A stretch of DNA of 10,104 nt from Helicobacteraceae bacterium UBA6016 (GTDB lineage Bacteria; Campylobacterota; Campylobacteria; Campylobacterales; UBA6016), in contig DIZY01000001.1 in NCBI GenBank assembly GCA_002428055.1, positions 1 through 10,104 of the forward strand, read 5' to 3'. Shown here in pieces: positions 7,352-10,104 of this stretch. The first letter of the stretch is position 1. Each line of letters begins with the position of its first letter. A program made the translations under genes and the position numbers. The notes below the pieces were generated by a model that saw nothing but the letters and a program-made list of their open reading frames with translations, had not been told where the DNA came from and did no database searches.

Positions 7352-7381
7352 TCAAGCTTTTATTTAATGAAAGCTAGACTT
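7349..7381. repeat. Inverted repeat upstream of ccoG (operator or leader hairpin candidate)
   Basis: AAGTCAAGCTTT (7349-7360) and AAAGCTAGACTT (7370-7381) are inverted with a single A-A mismatch and a 9-base spacer, TATTTAATG. The repeat overlaps the candidate -10 box TATAAG and ends 16 bases before the ribosome binding site AAGGGG (7398-7403). It has no run of T after it beyond TTTAT, so it resembles an operator or leader structure more than a terminator. The binding factor is unknown. Confidence 0.5.
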
Positions 7382-7409
7382 TTATCTCAGTTAATTTAAG
7401 GGGTACCAA

Positions 7410-8816
7410 ATGGAACCGGCTCAAGATGCAAAAGGCTTCAAGCAAGACTTTATGAAGAGGTGGACGCCGTATTTTAAAAAAAGATATGTGTTGTTCTTTA
7501 TAGTTTCAATAGTATCGTTAGTTATACCGTTTATAAAACTTAACGGAAATCATGTATTCCTTCTCTCTTTCGACAGAAAACAACTACAACTAATGGGCGT
7601 TGCATTTGATATGCAAGAGTTTTATCTAATGCCGTTTCTTCTTATTATGATGTTTATGTTTGTATTTTTTCTTACGACGCTTGGCGGAAGGGTATGGTGC
7701 GGCTGGGCATGTCCTCAGACCATATTTAGAGCAATATATAGAGACTTTATCGAGGGCTGGCTTCTTGGTATGCACTCCAGAAGAAATAAGCAAAAATCCG
7801 CAAAAATGGAGAAGCTTGAGAATAAAGCTAAAAAAGTAGTTGCGATTCTTATCTGGACGCTTCTAGCATTTGTTGCCGCTTCGAATTTTATGTGGTATTT
7901 TATTCCGCCTGAAGACTTTTTTGCATATATGGCAAATCCAAGTGAGCACATGGTGCTTCTAGGTTTTGTTGGAGGTGTGACACTGTTTTTGGTTTACGAT
8001 GTTGTATGGCTTGCAGAAAACTTCTGTATATATGTTTGCCCGTATGCAAGAATTCAGTCTGTTATGTATGATAACAATACGATTATGGAGATATACGACG
8101 ATAAAAGAGGCGGCGTCATCTATGATCAAAGCGGACATAAGATAGCCGACAAGCCTAGCGAGGGCGATTGTGTCGGGTGTATGGCGTGCGTCAATGTATG
8201 CCCTACGCATATCGACATTAGAAAAGGCTTACAACTAGAGTGTATTAACTGCCTTGAGTGCGCTGATGCGTGCGCCCCGGTTATGGCAAGTCTCGGTAAA
8301 GAAAACTTGATCCAATGGACAAGCTACGAAGCTATGGAAACAGGTAAGACAAAAATCTTTAGATTTAGGATTATTGCTTATATAGTGATGCTTACGATGG
8401 CATTCTCAGGACTTTTGCTGATGGGTTCTAAAAAAGAGCACATGCTTCTTAATATTAATAGAACAACCGAGCTTTATGCCGTTAAAGATAGTGGAATAGT
8501 CGAAAATCACTATACATTCCTATTTCAAAATACCGACTCAAAAGAACATGACTACTATTTTGAGGTAGTTGGTAATGAGGATATTAAAATCTCTAGACCT
8601 ACGGAGCCGTTTAAGCTAAACGCAGGAAGCAAGGCTAATAAAGTCGTTGTGCTCTATACGGATAAAGAGATAGCAAAAAACGACAGAAAAGATACGCCTA
8701 TAGCTATTAAAATTAGAAGTTTTGCTGTTGATGATAAGCAAAAAATAGTCGTAGAGAGGGATGCCGTATTCTTTTACCCTTCAACGGAAGTGCTAAACGA
8801 GAAGAAAGCAAAGTAA
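7410..8816 (+). CDS. ccoG: CcoG/FixG/RdxA-family membrane iron-sulfur protein (cytochrome c oxidase accessory protein)
   Basis: CcoG is an inner-membrane Fe-S protein; the Rhodobacter homologue is a cupric reductase that supports CuB insertion into cbb3 oxidase. The 468 residues show five hydrophobic segments (about 27-43, 71-92, 142-164, 181-198, 320-339), as in the family. The CXXXCP pairs WCGWACP (Cys97, Cys101) and FCIYVCP (Cys206, Cys210) lie by the membrane. Two complete [4Fe-4S] motifs are at Cys254/257/260/264 and Cys278/281/284/288. After the last membrane segment, residues about 345-460 are beta-rich, fitting the FixG C-terminal Ig-like domain. AAGGGG (7398-7403) precedes the ATG. 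No ccoNOQP, ccoH, ccoI or ccoS is visible; it is followed 7 bases later by an SQR-like flavoprotein gene. NapH-type quinol dehydrogenases share the Fe-S architecture but lack the Ig-like tail, so CcoG is the better call. Confidence 0.92.
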   Translation: MEPAQDAKGFKQDFMKRWTPYFKKRYVLFFIVSIVSLVIPFIKLNGNHVFLLSFDRKQLQLMGVAFDMQEFYLMPFLLIMMFMFVFFLTTLGGRVWCGWACPQTIFRAIYRDFIEGWLLGMHSRRNKQKSAKMEKLENKAKKVVAILIWTLLAFVAASNFMWYFIPPEDFFAYMANPSEHMVLLGFVGGVTLFLVYDVVWLAENFCIYVCPYARIQSVMYDNNTIMEIYDDKRGGVIYDQSGHKIADKPSEGDCVGCMACVNVCPTHIDIRKGLQLECINCLECADACAPVMASLGKENLIQWTSYEAMETGKTKIFRFRIIAYIVMLTMAFSGLLLMGSKKEHMLLNINRTTELYAVKDSGIVENHYTFLFQNTDSKEHDYYFEVVGNEDIKISRPTEPFKLNAGSKANKVVVLYTDKEIAKNDRKDTPIAIKIRSFAVDDKQKIVVERDAVFFYPSTEVLNEKKAK

Positions 8817-8823
8817 AGATTAT

Positions 8824-9990
8824 TTGAAAAAAATATGGATTTTAGGTGGGGGGATAGCCGGCATCGAAGCCGCTATATCTCTTCGCCAAAATGGTTTTGA
8901 TGTTTCCATTGTCTCAAATAGGGATTTTTTATTTATACACCCTATCTCTATTTGGATTCCTACAAGGGAAAAAGAGTTTGAGGATGTATGCCTGTCTCTT
9001 GATGAGCTTGCCGCCGTTCATGGATTTGATTTTATTGTGGATGAGGTTGTGGGCATAGAAGCCTCTAAGAGTAGTTTTGCGCTCAAAAATAGAGGAGTTG
9101 TCTCTTACGAGTATCTTGTGATTGCTTTGGGCGGAGATAAGCTTGATTATGAAGGTATAAAAAACACAACCTCCATCTGCGCAAGACCGCAGGATGTTCT
9201 AACTATTAGAGACAGAATTGATGAGCTGCTTTTGCAAGGGGGCGGTAAAATTGCGGCCGGTTTTGCCGGAAATCCCATAGACACAAACGGAGTAAGAGGC
9301 GGTCCCGCATTTGAGTTTATATTCAATATCCATAATATGCTCAAAAAAAAGAAGTTAAGAGATAAGTTTGAGCTTGTATTTTTTGCTCCGATGGAGACAC
9401 CGGGTCAAAAACTTGGAGAGAAAGTAGCAAAAGATTTTGTTCGGTTTTTTAACAAGATTAAGATAACTACCCATTTCGGCAAGCAGATAGTCGGCTTTTC
9501 CAAAAATGAGATTTTATTAGAAGACGGCTCAAAACTTGATGCTGATTTTACTATGTTTATCCCCGGTAGATGTGGGCATGCTATGCTAAAAAATTCCGAT
9601 TTGCCGCTCAGTGAATCCGGTTTTATTAAAATAAATTCATATTGTCAAGCAGAGGGTTTTGAGAATGTTTTTGCTGTCGGAGATATAACATCGCTAGATG
9701 GTCCTGATTGGCGTGTTCAGCAAGGGCATATGGCTGAAGTAATGGCTAGAAATGCGGCATTTAACATTTTTAGCATAGAAAATGGCAGCGATGCAAGAAG
9801 AAGCTATTTAGAGCAGATGAATATGATATGTATGCTTGATATGGGCGATTCGTCATCTTTAATCTATCGAGACTCCAAGAGGGAGTTTTCTGTGCCGATG
9901 CCGCTTATAGGACATTGGCTCAAAAAAGGGTGGGGCAGATACTACAGATTAAGTAGACTCGGCAAAATGCCAAGAATCCCCGGCGCTTAG
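8824..9990 (+). CDS. SQR-family FAD-dependent oxidoreductase with an altered active site
   Basis: This two-dinucleotide-fold flavoprotein (388 residues) starts WILGGGIAGIE (5-15) and has FAVGDIT (283-289) as second flavin contact. It follows the pattern of type I sulfide:quinone reductases. Cys119 in TSIC aligns with Aquifex SQR Cys124, and Cys336 in ICMLDMGD aligns with Cys347 (ICIADFGE). The intervening GVRGGPAFEF (156-165) has Arg158 where the active enzyme has Cys156 in SCFGPAYEF. Other cysteines are at 56, 250 and 274. The alignments are from memory. Losing one of the paired cysteines argues against ordinary sulfide oxidation; a quinone-linked oxidoreductase with another substrate is possible. 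There is no signal peptide. The C-terminus (363-388) is basic and aromatic, possibly membrane-associating. The TTG start is chosen because MKKIWILGGG is the natural N-terminus; it lies 7 bases after ccoG with only a weak AAAGA ahead, suggesting translational coupling. Confidence 0.8.
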   Translation: MKKIWILGGGIAGIEAAISLRQNGFDVSIVSNRDFLFIHPISIWIPTREKEFEDVCLSLDELAAVHGFDFIVDEVVGIEASKSSFALKNRGVVSYEYLVIALGGDKLDYEGIKNTTSICARPQDVLTIRDRIDELLLQGGGKIAAGFAGNPIDTNGVRGGPAFEFIFNIHNMLKKKKLRDKFELVFFAPMETPGQKLGEKVAKDFVRFFNKIKITTHFGKQIVGFSKNEILLEDGSKLDADFTMFIPGRCGHAMLKNSDLPLSESGFIKINSYCQAEGFENVFAVGDITSLDGPDWRVQQGHMAEVMARNAAFNIFSIENGSDARRSYLEQMNMICMLDMGDSSSLIYRDSKREFSVPMPLIGHWLKKGWGRYYRLSRLGKMPRIPGA

Positions 9991-10104
9991 TTTAGTTTAT
10001 ACTCTATCGGTATTGTGATTGTTACAATTTTGTATGGTTTTGGCATTTCCGATGCGGCATTTTCGACTGTTTGAATAGAACTTTTATCTAAAGCCGCAAA
10101 ACCA
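9987..10104 (-). CDS. TonB-family protein, C-terminal end only (cut by window edge)
   Basis: Read on the - strand from 10103 to the TAA at 9989-9987, the frame gives 38 residues: GFAALDKSSIQTVENAA, then SEMPKPYKIVTITIPIEYKLN. This fits the end of the TonB C-terminal domain, where a LD..A...V..A...P.P helix-turn is followed by the strand VTI.IPI.Y.L. TonB transmits proton-motive force from ExbB/ExbD to outer-membrane receptors, with this domain in the periplasm contacting the receptor TonB box. Too little is present to tell a true TonB from other proteins sharing the domain. Its stop overlaps the stop of the convergent SQR-like gene by 4 bases. Confidence 0.72.
   Translation of the reverse strand, partial: GFAALDKSSIQTVENAASEMPKPYKIVTITIPIEYKLN

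Noticed and set aside
1..10104. CRISPR array, tRNA or rRNA genes, insertion sequences, phage or toxin-antitoxin genes
   Set aside because: No regularly spaced direct repeats, no cloverleaf or rRNA sequence, and no transposase or phage motif was seen in any frame or spacer.

Overview
The window looks like a chromosomal segment of a sulfur-oxidising member of the Campylobacterota (Sulfurimonas/Sulfurovum/Sulfuricurvum-like). The evidence is the gene order rpoC-rpsL-rpsG-fusA with no tuf after fusA, AT-rich spacers with TATAAT boxes but no clear -35 hexamers, strongly Campylobacterota-like ribosomal protein sequences, two sulfide:quinone oxidoreductase (SQR) family proteins, and a TonB C-terminus ending in a PIEYKLN-type tail. 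The genus is inferred from memory of such sequences, not from a search.

Region 1 (1-5439) is the housekeeping block. It holds the C-terminal part of rpoC (bridge helix, second zinc site, trigger loop with a large insertion, C-terminal domain), then rpsL (GTG start), rpsG and fusA, all on the + strand. Three hairpins divide it: one after rpoC, one after rpsG and one after fusA. The first is followed directly by a perfect TATAAT, and the second carries a TATAAT inside its loop, so rpsL-rpsG and fusA may each be re-initiated at a terminator-promoter junction.

Region 2 (5440-9990) is an accessory energy-metabolism block, also on the + strand. A type II (mitochondrial SQOR-like) sulfide:quinone oxidoreductase with a Tat-like N-terminus stands alone, ended by a strong terminator. 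After a 221-bp spacer with an inverted repeat comes a two-gene unit: a CcoG/FixG/RdxA-type membrane iron-sulfur protein and, 7 bases later with a TTG start, a second SQR-family flavoprotein. This second protein keeps two of the three type I SQR cysteines but has arginine where one catalytic cysteine belongs. No cbb3 oxidase subunit genes are visible, so the CcoG homologue is away from its usual partners within this window.

Region 3 (9987-10104) is the C-terminal end of a TonB-family protein on the - strand, meeting the SQR-like gene tail to tail with a 4-base overlap.

Functionally, the type II SQR would feed sulfide electrons into the quinone pool. The CcoG protein would either serve copper delivery to the terminal oxidase or, speculatively, exchange electrons with the neighbouring flavoprotein. 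The latter pairing is the least explained part of the window.
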